From an uncultured Methylococcaceae bacterium (GTDB lineage: Bacteria; Pseudomonadota; Gammaproteobacteria; Methylococcales; Methylococcaceae), in NCBI GenBank assembly GCA_903930145.1, contig CAIYXP010000283.1, positions 1-48,765 on the forward strand: 48,765 nt of DNA, read 5' to 3'. Below the pieces are notes generated by a model. It was given only the letters and a program-made list of their open reading frames with translations. It ran no database searches and was not told the origin of the DNA. The position numbers and the translations under genes were made by a program. Shown here in pieces: positions 1 through 9,607 of this stretch (positions are counted from its first letter, which is position 1; every line of letters starts with the position of its first letter).

Positions 1-351
1 AACAACGGCAGCTTGGCCTTCAACCGTTCCAATGCGGTTGACTTTGCCGGTGTCATTTCAGGGGTTGGCTCGTTGACTCAGGCCGGTAGCGGCAGCTTGA
101 GCCTGACGGGCGACAACACCTACACCGGCGGCACGACGATCAATGCCGGGTCTGCGCTACAGTTGGGCAACGGCGGTGCGACCGGCAGCATCGTCGGCAA
201 TGTCACCAACAACGGCAGTTTGGCCTTCAACCGTTCCAATGCGGTTGACTTTGCCGGCATTATTTCAGGGGTTGGCTCGTTGACCCAGGCCGGCAGCGGC
301 TCGTTGAGACTGACCGGCAACAACAACTACACTGGCTTGACCACCATCAAC
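1..351 (+). repeat. Coding tandem repeat, 207-bp period, in the autotransporter passenger
   Basis: The block starting at 1 recurs at 208 with near identity (a period of 207 bp, 69 codons), beginning each time with codons for NNGSLAFNRSNAVDFAG. Similarity fades at about 351. The first copy is cut by the window edge, so more copies may lie upstream. The high DNA identity points to recent duplication or gene conversion. Confidence 0.85.
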
Positions 352-2820
352 CCCGGCGCGACCTTGGCTTTGGCGAATTACGGGGATATCTATTATTCCA
401 GTGGCGTAGTTAATAACGGGGTGTTTGATATATCGGCTGTTAATTCTGGCTATAGCTTCATCAATAACCTAACGGGAAGTGGTGTGGTGAACCTAGGTAA
501 TAATACGTTGGCGTTGAACAATGCTTCGGGAACCTTCTCAGGTAATATCAATGGCAGTGTTGATTCTGGATTGATGATCGTAGAGGGAACCGAAACACTC
601 ACCGGCCAGAATAGCAATTACTCGGGATTCACCGACATTTTGAGCGGCGCGGCCCTTGCGTTGGCGGGTTCAGGCAGCATCGCCAATTCCACTGTCTATA
701 ACGATGGCTTGTTCGACATATCGGGGACCCAGGCAGGGGCATCCCTGCAAGGACTTTATGGCAGGGGGGTTGTGAACCTAGGGGCACAAACGCTAACGCT
801 GAACAGTTATGGCAGCTTTTCCGGGAACATTACCGGAACCGGCGGCCTGACGGTCAATTCCTATGAGTTCCTGAGCGGAACCAACACCTATACCGGTTTG
901 ACGACCATTAATAGTAGTGGATCGTTAATATTGGAGGGCGTTGGCAGCATTGCCCAGTCCAGCGCGGTGGTCAATAATGGTTGGTTTGATATTGCTGGCA
1001 CGAATGCTGGCGCTTCCATCCACTCATTGGCGGGGAGCGGTTTTGTGTCTCTAGGCGATCAAACCTTGACCCTGACCCACGCAGCCGATACCTATTCGGG
1101 AAGTATTTACGGTTACGACTTAAGCGGCTTGGTCCTTGCCGGCGGCTCTGAGACTTTGAGCGGGTTTGGCTTTGTCGGCAACACACTGATCCAGCAAGGC
1201 ACCTTGGCGGTGAATGGTCTCTTATTCAGCCCGGTCACGGTTGAAGCCCCCGGCACCTTGCGCGGCACAGGTATGGTCTACGGTCCCATCACCGTCAACG
1301 GCACCTTGGCCCCCGGCAACTCGCCCGGCACATTGACGACCATCGGTACGGTGACAATGAATAGCGGCAGCGTGTTCAAATCCGAGATCGACGGAACCGG
1401 CACGGGGAACGGCGCGGGCAATTATTCCCGTTTGGTGGTCATCGGCGAGGGAAATCAGTTCATCGTCAATGGCGCAAGCTTGAACACCGTCTTTCGCGGC
1501 ATCGGCGGCAATGCCAACAACAACTACACCCCGCAGTTGGGCGAAAAATTCAACATCGTGACGGCTGAAGGCGGCATCGTCGGGCGCTTTGCCAACAACA
1601 GCCTGACTGGGCTTAACGGCAACACCCGCTTGGATGCGTTTTACAATGTCGGTGGCAACAACACCATCGAATTGATCTCAACCCCCAATTCCTATGACGG
1701 GTTCATGGCACTCACTGGGTCCAATGGCAACGCCCGCTCGGTGGGCGGGGCGCTGGACCGGATGCGGGTCAAAAACGATATGGGTTGGACGACTCCCCGT
1801 CAAGACCAGTTGCTTTACTCCGTGGCAAATCTTAACGCCGTGCAACTGCCAACGGTTGCGACCGCGCTGGCCGGCGAAGTACATGGCGCAATCGCCGCCG
1901 CCGCCCCCGACGCGGGTCGCTGGCTGCAAACCGCGCTGGCCCGTCAATTGAGCACCGCCGCCCGTGAAGGCGAAGAAGTGGGTATCAAACCGGGTGACAA
2001 CCTCTGGTTCGACTTCAACGCCAGCCAAGGCCGTACCGATGGCGATTCCTATGCCTCCTCCTATGGGTATAGCCGGTATCAATTCGCCATCGGCGGCGAT
2101 GTTTTGCACAGCCAAGCCAATCGCTTTGGCTTAGGCGTCACCTACGCCTCGACCAGCGTGGCACCGAATACCGGATCGGGTAAATTTTACGAGACGGCGC
2201 CTTTCATCTATGGGCAATATGCGTTGGGCAAGGAGAAAAAGGTCTATATCGACGGCTTGTTCGCTTACGGCTTCACCGAGTGGCAAACGGAGCGGGCCAA
2301 TCCGCTTTACACGACGGGACCGCTCAAGACCAATGCCAGCGGCAGTAATATTGCCTGGGGTGTGGGCGTGCGCTCGCCTTTTGAGTTTGAAAGCTTCACG
2401 GTCGAACCCTTCCTGCGCGTGTTATGGCAAAACTCCAACCGGGGCAGCGCAAACGAAGGCTTCGCCAGTCCTTCCGCTTTAGGGTTAGGCAATTACTCAC
2501 AAAACGGAACCCGTCTCCTCGTCGGCGCGGCGTTTGGCTCGGCTAAGCATGACCCCTTGGCGACCTGCTTGACCTACCGGGCCAGCGTGGCGTTTGGCAA
2601 CGACTTCGGCGAACTCATACGCCCCTATGTGCAAGCAAACTTGGCGGGCGAATCGTTCCAGATTGCCTCTCCCCATGTCGGACGCCAATTCGCCCAACTG
2701 AATCTAAGCGGGACTTACCGCGTCATCGACAACACCTATGCCTATATCGGACTAAACGGCGAGGCCAGGGAAAACCGTCTCGATGGCAGCGTCAACGCAG
2801 GGGTTAATTTTAAATTCTAG
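1..2820 (+). CDS. Autotransporter (type V secretion), C-terminal part, 5' end outside window
   Basis: The reading frame is open from the first base, so the gene starts upstream; at least 939 residues are present. The N-terminal two thirds is made of Gly/Asn/Ser/Thr-rich beta-helix repeats of the autotransporter-associated beta-strand type (LTGxNxYTGxTTI and NNGxxxF recur). The last roughly 280 residues (about nt 1980-2817) form an autotransporter beta-barrel that ends in Phe (NAGVNFKF), as expected for Bam-dependent insertion in the outer membrane. Known for the family: the passenger is exported through or with this barrel and is typically an adhesin or surface protein. No catalytic motif is visible in the passenger part seen here. 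It is convergent with the next gene, with stop codons only 3 nt apart. The family call is secure; the function of the passenger is unknown. Confidence 0.92.
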   Translation, partial: NNGSLAFNRSNAVDFAGVISGVGSLTQAGSGSLSLTGDNTYTGGTTINAGSALQLGNGGATGSIVGNVTNNGSLAFNRSNAVDFAGIISGVGSLTQAGSGSLRLTGNNNYTGLTTINPGATLALANYGDIYYSSGVVNNGVFDISAVNSGYSFINNLTGSGVVNLGNNTLALNNASGTFSGNINGSVDSGLMIVEGTETLTGQNSNYSGFTDILSGAALALAGSGSIANSTVYNDGLFDISGTQAGASLQGLYGRGVVNLGAQTLTLNSYGSFSGNITGTGGLTVNSYEFLSGTNTYTGLTTINSSGSLILEGVGSIAQSSAVVNNGWFDIAGTNAGASIHSLAGSGFVSLGDQTLTLTHAADTYSGSIYGYDLSGLVLAGGSETLSGFGFVGNTLIQQGTLAVNGLLFSPVTVEAPGTLRGTGMVYGPITVNGTLAPGNSPGTLTTIGTVTMNSGSVFKSEIDGTGTGNGAGNYSRLVVIGEGNQFIVNGASLNTVFRGIGGNANNNYTPQLGEKFNIVTAEGGIVGRFANNSLTGLNGNTRLDAFYNVGGNNTIELISTPNSYDGFMALTGSNGNARSVGGALDRMRVKNDMGWTTPRQDQLLYSVANLNAVQLPTVATALAGEVHGAIAAAAPDAGRWLQTALARQLSTAAREGEEVGIKPGDNLWFDFNASQGRTDGDSYASSYGYSRYQFAIGGDVLHSQANRFGLGVTYASTSVAPNTGSGKFYETAPFIYGQYALGKEKKVYIDGLFAYGFTEWQTERANPLYTTGPLKTNASGSNIAWGVGVRSPFEFESFTVEPFLRVLWQNSNRGSANEGFASPSALGLGNYSQNGTRLLVGAAFGSAKHDPLATCLTYRASVAFGNDFGELIRPYVQANLAGESFQIASPHVGRQFAQLNLSGTYRVIDNTYAYIGLNGEARENRLDGSVNAGVNFKF

Positions 2821-2823
2821 ACT

Positions 2824-4461
2824 TCACAATCGCTTCACTGTGTTTAGCGATTCGTTGACTAGATAATAAGTTCCTGAAGGAGAGGAATCCAGAGACAGTG
2901 TACGGTATTGGGGAATATTGACATTGATTCCACTGTACTCCCGCAACGGTGAGAATAGGTAAACCAACCATTCCCTGTGCGGATCTTTGCCCATCACTAA
3001 GGCTATAGAAAATATGGGTATTTCGACCTCAAGCGTCCACGGGCGTTTGGGGTCGAGAGAGGTATCCAGCAGAAACCACCGTTGTTTTGCGACATACTCC
3101 GGGGGTATGGCCTGCTGATAAGGATGTTGAAGCTGGGTGTTGGGCAGCAAGCTGCCGTGCCTCCAAAACTTGGTCAGCACTGGGTTGCGATATAACTCGT
3201 CAACCGCACTGACGATGCCTCTAAAATAATCTTCCGTGTTATTCAATGTCTCGGTTGAGCCTCGGTATTCGCGCACCGACCTTGGCCGCAGCAGCCACAG
3301 GCCAAATTTGACCATACCCGCGTAACGCTGCGGGCTATAGGGTTGTCCGTGGGTAGCATAAAAGGCCCGCTTGTCGGTCGGACTGTTTGGCTGGGCACCG
3401 TCCCAAACGGATAGTTCAAACCAGAAACTAGGATTGAATCGGTAGGCTTCTTCAAGCATGAACACCCAATTCATCGCCTCGATTTGTGGACTCCATACCG
3501 TGTAGTCGGTGGAAGGGTTCCAGTCATGGACATAATAAGACACCGATCCGCCATCCCAAGCCAAGGGCCAAGGGCTTATGCGGTTTGGGATATAGAGCGA
3601 GCCTTCCACCCACCCGCCCCAACGTCCGAATGCGGGGTCGCCAAACGCATCATAGCCGACAAAGAATGCATTGTTTTTCCAAGTTTGATTGCCTAGCCCA
3701 TCCCGCATTCCGTTTTGCAAGGCACGATAGCGTTCTATCCACCCCTGGCCGACCGCTTGGCGTTTTGCTTCGTCATCCGTATATTGGTTGCCCGATTTGG
3801 TTAGGTAGCGCTGGTCGGCACTGGCATCTTTCCCTGCCAACCTAGGGTGTTCATTGTTAGAGATGAATAGAACTTTGGGAGGATTAGGATACCAATATTG
3901 CAATTGCTTTATGGCTTCAGATTGAGTCCATCGGCGTCCCGTGTCCGACCACGGGCCAAGCGGACCAAAAGGCGACACCACTGCCGCCACAGCCCCATTA
4001 GGCTTGACTACATTCGGGTTGAGTGCAACTGACAAGCCTAGGATTTTTTTATCATCGGAAAGCAGTTTTTCCCATTGCGAACTGATAAACGAGATTGGCA
4101 AACCCAGTTCGGCGCAACGCTGCACGGCTTTGCGATAATAGCCAAAGGTATTGTTGACATCTTTCCAGCCATATGGGGCATCTAGCTGAAACCAGGGCAA
4201 TAGATGATGCCCTTGCTCAATCATTCGAATCTGATAATCCGGGCCGTAGCTATTGGCAACGGTGCCGGTATTCCAACTTCCGACCAACGGCAGGGGGTGG
4301 CCTTTGGGTCCACTGTTAGGCAGTGTGGACTCGGCACGAATTTCGGCAGCCACTTGCAACCCAACGTCGCCGCACCATCCAAGGGCGGGGGACAGCACAA
4401 TCCCCAGACAGAAAACTGTTGAAATGCTAGAGAAGGTTAAGAGTCTATCCGGCAAGCCCAT
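2824..4461 (-). CDS. Secreted protein of unknown function, TIM-barrel glycosidase-like
   Basis: The product is 545 residues with an N-terminal signal peptide (hydrophobic stretch about residues 8-28, Ala-rich end near ALGWCG). I do not recognise a named family. Two segments look like the acid/base and nucleophile strands of clan-A glycoside hydrolases: a hydrophobic strand ending SNNEHPRL at about residue 200 and FWFELSVWDG at about 355. Aromatic-rich surroundings fit a sugar-binding protein. The start overlaps the stop of the upstream amidotransferase gene as TAATG, so the two are translationally coupled, which ties this protein to exopolysaccharide metabolism. A role in trimming or remodelling the polymer in the periplasm is inference; it could also be a catalytically inactive binding protein. 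Confidence 0.7.
   Translation of the reverse strand: MGLPDRLLTFSSISTVFCLGIVLSPALGWCGDVGLQVAAEIRAESTLPNSGPKGHPLPLVGSWNTGTVANSYGPDYQIRMIEQGHHLLPWFQLDAPYGWKDVNNTFGYYRKAVQRCAELGLPISFISSQWEKLLSDDKKILGLSVALNPNVVKPNGAVAAVVSPFGPLGPWSDTGRRWTQSEAIKQLQYWYPNPPKVLFISNNEHPRLAGKDASADQRYLTKSGNQYTDDEAKRQAVGQGWIERYRALQNGMRDGLGNQTWKNNAFFVGYDAFGDPAFGRWGGWVEGSLYIPNRISPWPLAWDGGSVSYYVHDWNPSTDYTVWSPQIEAMNWVFMLEEAYRFNPSFWFELSVWDGAQPNSPTDKRAFYATHGQPYSPQRYAGMVKFGLWLLRPRSVREYRGSTETLNNTEDYFRGIVSAVDELYRNPVLTKFWRHGSLLPNTQLQHPYQQAIPPEYVAKQRWFLLDTSLDPKRPWTLEVEIPIFSIALVMGKDPHREWLVYLFSPLREYSGINVNIPQYRTLSLDSSPSGTYYLVNESLNTVKRL
2828..2852. terminator. Possible bidirectional terminator hairpin between convergent genes
   Basis: AATCGCT at 2828-2834 pairs with AGCGATT at 2846-2852 (7 bp, 11-nt loop). 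It lies inside the last codons of the leftward gene and just after the autotransporter stop. There is no good T-run, so this is weak. Confidence 0.3.
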
Positions 4462-6344
4462 TATATCTTGTCCAAGTTAAAACCCAGTACCGACAAAGCC
4501 AAGGCCCTCGACCACATCGGTGATTCAGGCGCGGTGGCGAATTCGCTCCAAATCTGATCGATACCTTCGCCGCGCAATATTCCGGTCGATTTAAGCCTAG
4601 CCAGTGATTTTTCGCAATCTTCACGCAAAGGCCCTAGCATCCAATGTCGGATTGGAAGCGTGAAACCCATTTTGGCCTGATTGAGGAGGCTTGGTCTCAA
4701 TAACGGGGAAAATGCTTGTCGCAACAGGCTTTTGTTAGCCAGCGACGAGGGTAGCCGGATCGCGTCGGGAACCGTGCCCATTAGATTCACTAAAGTTTGT
4801 CCTAACATCGGTACGCGGATTTCCAACCCATGCGCCATACTGTTGGCATCCGTGTCGCGTAGCAATGTGTTGGCTTGGTAGAACCGGGATTCGAGTTGGG
4901 AGATTGTCCATATCGGTTGTTCGTCGGCAGTGTCGATGGAATCCAAGCTCTCCGGTGTCAGGTAATGCCGGGTCAACCCAAGACTGGCAGTTTCCACACC
5001 CAAGTTTAGAAGCTGTCGGTTAGACAGTAAGCGCCGCCTTTGCAGATACAGTGCCAGCAGGCTACCGTCGGTGGACAGAATATCATGGAGTTTTTGCCGA
5101 CTGGATTCGGGTTTGCGATAGGAAACTACCTTTCCCAACATTAATCGCAGCGATAGCGGCAGTTTGGTGGTGAGCCCAAACAGACGGTATAGGCGAGGCA
5201 CGTCAGAAAAACTGGAATACCCGCCAAACAATTCATCGCCGCCCAGCCCGGACAGCGCGACTTTAATGCCTTGCTGGCGAATCGCCTCGGAAATGACGTA
5301 GGTGTTCAGCCCGTCGATGGATGGCAAATCCATTGTCGCCAGCCAAGCAAGCGCGGCTGCCCGTGCTTGCGTGCTGGTAATCGAGATTTCAGTATGATCG
5401 AGATTGAAGCGCTTTGCTGTTTGCGCCGCCTCGCCCCATTCGCTCATGTCCGGCTGGTCGGCAAAACCGACAGTAAAGCTTTTGATCTGTGGTGATTGGC
5501 TGGCGGCAAGCCCGGCGATTATTGTACTGTCCAGCCCAGAAGACAGGCAAACCCCCACGGGGACATCGGCAACCAGATGCTCCCGAACCGAAGCTTCCAG
5601 TGTCCGGCGGATTTCATCCAGTGTGGTCCCTAGTGAACGTTCCGTGTCCGGTTTTGGCCAAGTCCAGAAAGCTTGGCATTCCGACACCTTGCCATCGGGG
5701 TCAAACCACTGATGGCAACCCGGCGGAAAAGACTGGATGCCTTGGTATAAGGTCAATGGGTGCTGGAATGAACCGTAGGCCAAGAACGACGCCAAACCAC
5801 GCTCGTCAATACGGACAGGCATGAGTTTAGAGGCGAGTATTGCACGAACTTCACTGGCAAAAACCCAACCATCGGCAAGTTTGCCCACATAGAGCGGTTT
5901 GATGCCTAGGGGGTCGCGGGCCAGCAGCAACCGATGTTCTTGGGCGTTGTAAAATGCCAGCGCAAACATGCCTTGCAAGCGCGGTAAGGCGTTGACTCCC
6001 CAAAGGCTTAATGCATGGAGCAACACTTCGGTGTCGCTATTTCCTACAAAATGGATACCAATACCTTCCAATTCTTTGCGCAGTGATTTGTAGTTGTAAA
6101 GTTCACCGTTAAAAATCAAAATATCCCCATTTTCAGGGTGGGTCATGGGTTGATGCCCGGCTCGACTAGTATCCAAAATCGAAAGTCGGCGATGCCCCAA
6201 GCCTAACAAGCCATGTCCGAATAGCGGAAACGCCTCTCCGACATCGTCCGGTCCGCGATGGGATTGGGCTTCGACAATAGCGTGTAATGCGGGGCGAATA
6301 TCGGTTAGAGGGTGATATGAGAGAATCCCTGCTATTCCACACAT
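4461..6344 (-). CDS. asnB: Asparagine synthetase-family glutamine amidotransferase (exopolysaccharide cluster)
   Basis: A 627-residue class II amidotransferase. The start is set at the ATG giving MCGIAG, because Cys2 must become the N-terminal nucleophile; a TTG two codons upstream would bury it. The N-terminal Ntn domain shows HRGPDD, GHRRLSILD, FNGELYN and SDTEVLLH. The C-terminal synthetase domain has the ATP pyrophosphatase loop SSGLDST and the GGDELFGGY motif. The family transfers glutamine-derived ammonia to an acyl-adenylate; paralogues near exosortase-linked polysaccharide genes are thought to modify sugars or uronic acids rather than make free asparagine. It is divergent from a glycosyltransferase gene across about 450 bp and coupled to the downstream secreted protein by TAATG. 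The family is certain; the substrate is unknown. Confidence 0.9.
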   Translation of the reverse strand: MCGIAGILSYHPLTDIRPALHAIVEAQSHRGPDDVGEAFPLFGHGLLGLGHRRLSILDTSRAGHQPMTHPENGDILIFNGELYNYKSLRKELEGIGIHFVGNSDTEVLLHALSLWGVNALPRLQGMFALAFYNAQEHRLLLARDPLGIKPLYVGKLADGWVFASEVRAILASKLMPVRIDERGLASFLAYGSFQHPLTLYQGIQSFPPGCHQWFDPDGKVSECQAFWTWPKPDTERSLGTTLDEIRRTLEASVREHLVADVPVGVCLSSGLDSTIIAGLAASQSPQIKSFTVGFADQPDMSEWGEAAQTAKRFNLDHTEISITSTQARAAALAWLATMDLPSIDGLNTYVISEAIRQQGIKVALSGLGGDELFGGYSSFSDVPRLYRLFGLTTKLPLSLRLMLGKVVSYRKPESSRQKLHDILSTDGSLLALYLQRRRLLSNRQLLNLGVETASLGLTRHYLTPESLDSIDTADEQPIWTISQLESRFYQANTLLRDTDANSMAHGLEIRVPMLGQTLVNLMGTVPDAIRLPSSLANKSLLRQAFSPLLRPSLLNQAKMGFTLPIRHWMLGPLREDCEKSLARLKSTGILRGEGIDQIWSEFATAPESPMWSRALALSVLGFNLDKI

Positions 6345-6798
6345 AAGCAATCAGTGAGTGAGTGAAGGTGATGAGGCTATGACTTAGCCCATGCATGTCT
6401 AATGCCAGCTACCATCCCGAGACGGGTAGTGAATTTTGACGCGATTTAAGACATGCCATGTGGTTGAGTCATTATTTTCTCATAAAATGTGTCACATAAC
6501 ACATCATCCAAGGCATATGACACACAATCACGTTTAGATTGCGGCGCTCGGCAAAATCTAATAAAGATGTGTTGAGGGGAAACATAGGAAACAGATGGCT
6601 GTGCGGTTGCCAGGCGGATACAAGCAATGCGCATGAAATCATTCAGCTAAGCCGACAATGGATTGAGTTCGGCGTGGCTTGACAATCCATTAGTATAAAG
6701 CAAACAAAAGCTTCAGATCGATAGGTTATTGGCTTGAAACGTGCTTAATATTGCCGGTTATTCATCGGTAGGCCATAACTTACCAAAACCTGACATCC
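6345..6798. promoter_or_regulatory. Divergent regulatory region between two exopolysaccharide operons
   Basis: These 454 bp separate two operons facing away from each other and contain no convincing gene. The near-perfect dyad TGTGTCACATAACACA occupies 6488-6503, and an inverted half-site (TATGACACA) follows at 6516-6524. The same dyad recurs before the pseudopilin operon near 29143. I infer an operator for a shared regulator; I cannot assign -35/-10 elements with confidence. Confidence 0.5.
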
Positions 6799-8001
6799 AT
6801 GACGATCTGGCAAGCCATTTCAACAAGCTTTAAGTTAAGTGTTACTTCGTTGCCTTACAACCCTAGTCGGATACTCCACATTATCCCCGCTATTTCTGAA
6901 GAGGCCAGCGGCCCGTCATATTCTGTGACACGCTTGTGCGAGTCCTTAATTGCAGGGGGTTGGGTAGTCACCTTGGCCACTTTGGACTACGGGCCGATGG
7001 GCTCGCCCCCTTCATTTTTGAAACAGCTCCCGCCGGGGTTGGGACCACGCCGACTGGGCCGGTCTCCCGCACTGTACCGCTGGCTGAGTGACATGGCGCA
7101 ACGTGGCGACATCAAGCTAATCCATAATCACAGCCTGTGGATGATGCCAAACGTGTATCCTGGCAGAATAGCAAAAAAATTTGGCTTGCCACTGTTGGTT
7201 TCTCCGCGTGGGACGCTCTCGCGCTGGGCGATGGCAAGCGGCTCCCCGTTAAAACGAGTGTTCTGGCCTTTGCTGCAAGCACCGGCGCTGAACTCCACAA
7301 GCTGCTTCCATGCGACATCGGAATCCGAATATGAGGATATCCGGCGCATGGGATTCAAGCAGCCCGTCGCGGTTATCCCCAACGGAATCGACATTCACTC
7401 ACTGGGTCCGAAGCAAGCAAGACCGCACAAAACCTTGCTGTTCCTAGGCCGCATTCATCCGGTGAAGGGCTTGGATTGGCTGCTGCCCGCGTGGGCAGCC
7501 GTGCAAGATCGCTTCTCCGATTGGCGCATCAAAATTGTCGGGCCGGATAATGGCGGCTATCTGCGCCGTATGCAAGATTTGGCAGAAGGCTTGAAGTTGC
7601 GGCGCATTGAGTTCGCCGGGCCTTTGTATGGTGAGGCGAAGTGGCGTGCGTACCATGATGCCGATTTATTCGTGTTGCCGACCCATTCTGAAAACTTCGG
7701 CATTTCCGTCGCCGAGTCGTTGGCAAGCGGCACACCGGCGATTGTGACTCAAGCCGCGCCTTGGCAGGGATTGGAGCGCCATGGCGCAGGCTGGTGGATC
7801 GGCCTTGGCGTGGATGCCCTCGTATCCTGCTTGGAAACGGCCTTATCGTCCCCGGCTGAGGCGTTGGACGCGATGGGGCAAGCGGGCAGGGCTTGGATGG
7901 AGGAGGAATTCTCTTGGTCGCCAATAGGCAGGCAGATGGCACAGACTTACTGCTGGATGATTGAGCAAGGAGAGCGTCCTGCCTGGGTGCTGTTGAATTG
8001 A
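6799..8001 (+). CDS. GT4-family glycosyltransferase
   Basis: The product is 400 residues with the GT-B fold. The N-terminal Rossmann domain includes RILHIIPAISEEASGPS (about residues 24-40). The C-terminal nucleotide-sugar domain has LLFLGRIHPVKGLDWLL (about 214-230) and the retaining-GT4 E-x7-E signature in ENFGISVAE (about 299). These enzymes act at the cytoplasmic face of the inner membrane, adding a sugar to a lipid-linked intermediate. It is the first gene of a rightward run, followed 15 nt later by a GT2 gene. The ATG at 6799 has no clear Shine-Dalgarno site, so the true start could lie a few codons downstream. Donor and acceptor are unknown. Confidence 0.9.
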   Translation: MTIWQAISTSFKLSVTSLPYNPSRILHIIPAISEEASGPSYSVTRLCESLIAGGWVVTLATLDYGPMGSPPSFLKQLPPGLGPRRLGRSPALYRWLSDMAQRGDIKLIHNHSLWMMPNVYPGRIAKKFGLPLLVSPRGTLSRWAMASGSPLKRVFWPLLQAPALNSTSCFHATSESEYEDIRRMGFKQPVAVIPNGIDIHSLGPKQARPHKTLLFLGRIHPVKGLDWLLPAWAAVQDRFSDWRIKIVGPDNGGYLRRMQDLAEGLKLRRIEFAGPLYGEAKWRAYHDADLFVLPTHSENFGISVAESLASGTPAIVTQAAPWQGLERHGAGWWIGLGVDALVSCLETALSSPAEALDAMGQAGRAWMEEEFSWSPIGRQMAQTYCWMIEQGERPAWVLLN

Positions 8002-8016
8002 GCAGGAGCCTCGCCG

Positions 8017-8883
8017 ATGGTTGATTCCACCCTAGCCGATGTCGCCGTCGTCATCCTAAGCTTTAACGAAGCGCCAAACCTAGGGCAGGCCTTGCGTTCG
8101 GTGCAGGGCTGGGCGCGGCAAGTGTTTGTACTGGATTCGTTCAGCACCGACGACACCTGCGAAATCGCCAAGGCGGCGGGTTGCCAAGTCATACAAAACC
8201 GTTTCATTGATTATTCCAAGCAGAGAAATTATGCAATTGAACAATTGCCGCTGGAAACCGAGTGGATATTGTTTGTGGATGCCGACGAATGGCTAACCGA
8301 GGAATTGAAAGCTGAAATAGCCCAAGTGATTGCCGACCAACCGGAGGAAAATGGGTTTTACATCAAATGGCGTTTGATTTGGATGGGGCGGTGGATTCGG
8401 CATGGCTATTACCCGACTTGGATATTGCGCCTATTCCGCCGTGGCAAGGGGCGTTGCGAGGAAAGGGGGATTAACGAGCATCTAATCGTCGAGGGAAAAC
8501 TAGGGTATTTGAGAAATGATTTCATCCATCAGGATCAAAAAACCATCGGTGACTGGATAATCAAACATGAACGCTATGCCGAACGGGAAGCCTTGGAATT
8601 GATGAAACGGGATGAACATCACATTCAAGACGAGATTGATGCGAAGTTCTGGGGTACCCAAGCCCAACGTAAGCGATGGATTCGGTATAAGATTTGGAAC
8701 CGGATGCCACCGCTAGTTCGCCCGTGGTGTTTCTTTGCCTATCGCTATGTGCTTCGGGGCGGTTTTCTCGATGGGCGCGAGGCATTTGTGTTCCATTTCC
8801 TTCAAGCCTTGTGGTTCATGACTTTGATTGATGCGAAGTACATTGAAAAGCAGGCATCCCGCAAGATCGCGATACATGAATAG
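8017..8883 (+). CDS. GT2-family glycosyltransferase (WaaE/KdtX-like)
   Basis: A 288-residue GT-A enzyme. Visible are the N-terminal VAVVILSFNEAPNL, the metal-binding DxD region in FVDADEW (about residues 88-94), and the QRNYAIEQ and INEHLIVEG segments typical of the LPS-core beta-glucosyltransferase (WaaE/KdtX) group. The C-terminal basic/aromatic region is probably membrane-associated. AGGAG at about 8004 sits a good distance before the ATG. The 3' end overlaps the methyltransferase start by 8 nt. In this context it most likely adds a hexose to an exopolysaccharide repeat unit; the exact sugar cannot be read from the sequence. Confidence 0.88.
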   Translation: MVDSTLADVAVVILSFNEAPNLGQALRSVQGWARQVFVLDSFSTDDTCEIAKAAGCQVIQNRFIDYSKQRNYAIEQLPLETEWILFVDADEWLTEELKAEIAQVIADQPEENGFYIKWRLIWMGRWIRHGYYPTWILRLFRRGKGRCEERGINEHLIVEGKLGYLRNDFIHQDQKTIGDWIIKHERYAEREALELMKRDEHHIQDEIDAKFWGTQAQRKRWIRYKIWNRMPPLVRPWCFFAYRYVLRGGFLDGREAFVFHFLQALWFMTLIDAKYIEKQASRKIAIHE

Positions 8884-9583
8884 CAAACCAATCCATCCCA
8901 ATGCAGTGGATTTGCATGATGCGATGGCGAAGGAATGGGAACAGAAATATACACACCCCCGTTTTCAACGTCGCGCAGCGCAATTTTTCAGGTTAGTCAG
9001 TGGCGTGTCGGTCGCTGGGCAACTATGGCTGGACGCAGGCTGTGGGACTGGCCACCTATTGCGGCAATTGCTGGAGAGGGATTGCAAAGTTATCGGCGTG
9101 GATGCTTCCAAGGAGATGTTGCATGCCGCGCAACGGCTAACAGGTGACGGTAAGGCTGCCCCCCATGGGTATTGCCGGATTAGGACGATAGGATGCCTTC
9201 CGTTTTCGGATACGACGTTCGACGGGGTGGTTTGCTCCAGCGTCATCGAGTATTTAGATGATCCCAATGCCGCCTTGGCTGAGTTAAGCCGGGTATTGAA
9301 ACCGGGAGGAATCTTGCTGATTTCCGCGCCCAACCGCCAGTCCCCGCTGCGACTTTGCCTGAAACTGGCTTATGCGATAAGTGCAATATTCTCGGCAAAC
9401 CCATGGCCTAAATATCTGAGCTATTCCATTAATGAATACAGCCGTGATGGGCTTGCCCAACACTTGGAATTGTATGGCTTCAAGGTCCGGCAAATGGACT
9501 ATTACTCGCCTGTAGGATCGCGCTTCATCCCGTCGTGGACTGGTAGCCTATTGATCGGCATGGCGGTCAAATCCTTCGCATGA
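8876..9583 (+). CDS. Class I SAM-dependent methyltransferase
   Basis: A 235-residue methyltransferase of the Methyltransf_11/25 type. Motif I is LWLDAGCGTGHLLRQL (about residues 47-62); an acidic residue after strand 2 is seen in VIGVDAS, and motif III/IV in PFSDTTFDGVVCSSVIEYL. The start is the ATG at 8876 that overlaps the end of the GT2 gene; a frame extension further upstream lies wholly within that gene and is not needed. By position it probably methylates a sugar or a lipid-linked glycan intermediate; ubiquinone-type or small-molecule methylation cannot be excluded from sequence alone. Confidence 0.85.
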   Translation: MNSKPIHPNAVDLHDAMAKEWEQKYTHPRFQRRAAQFFRLVSGVSVAGQLWLDAGCGTGHLLRQLLERDCKVIGVDASKEMLHAAQRLTGDGKAAPHGYCRIRTIGCLPFSDTTFDGVVCSSVIEYLDDPNAALAELSRVLKPGGILLISAPNRQSPLRLCLKLAYAISAIFSANPWPKYLSYSINEYSRDGLAQHLELYGFKVRQMDYYSPVGSRFIPSWTGSLLIGMAVKSFA

Positions 9584-9607
9584 CCCATAACTGACAAAGT
9601 ATTCCCC

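Noticed and set aside
8828-8875. Upstream start for the methyltransferase
   Set aside because: It would lie wholly inside the GT2 gene and adds a basic stretch unlike the family; the ATG at 8876 gives a normal length.
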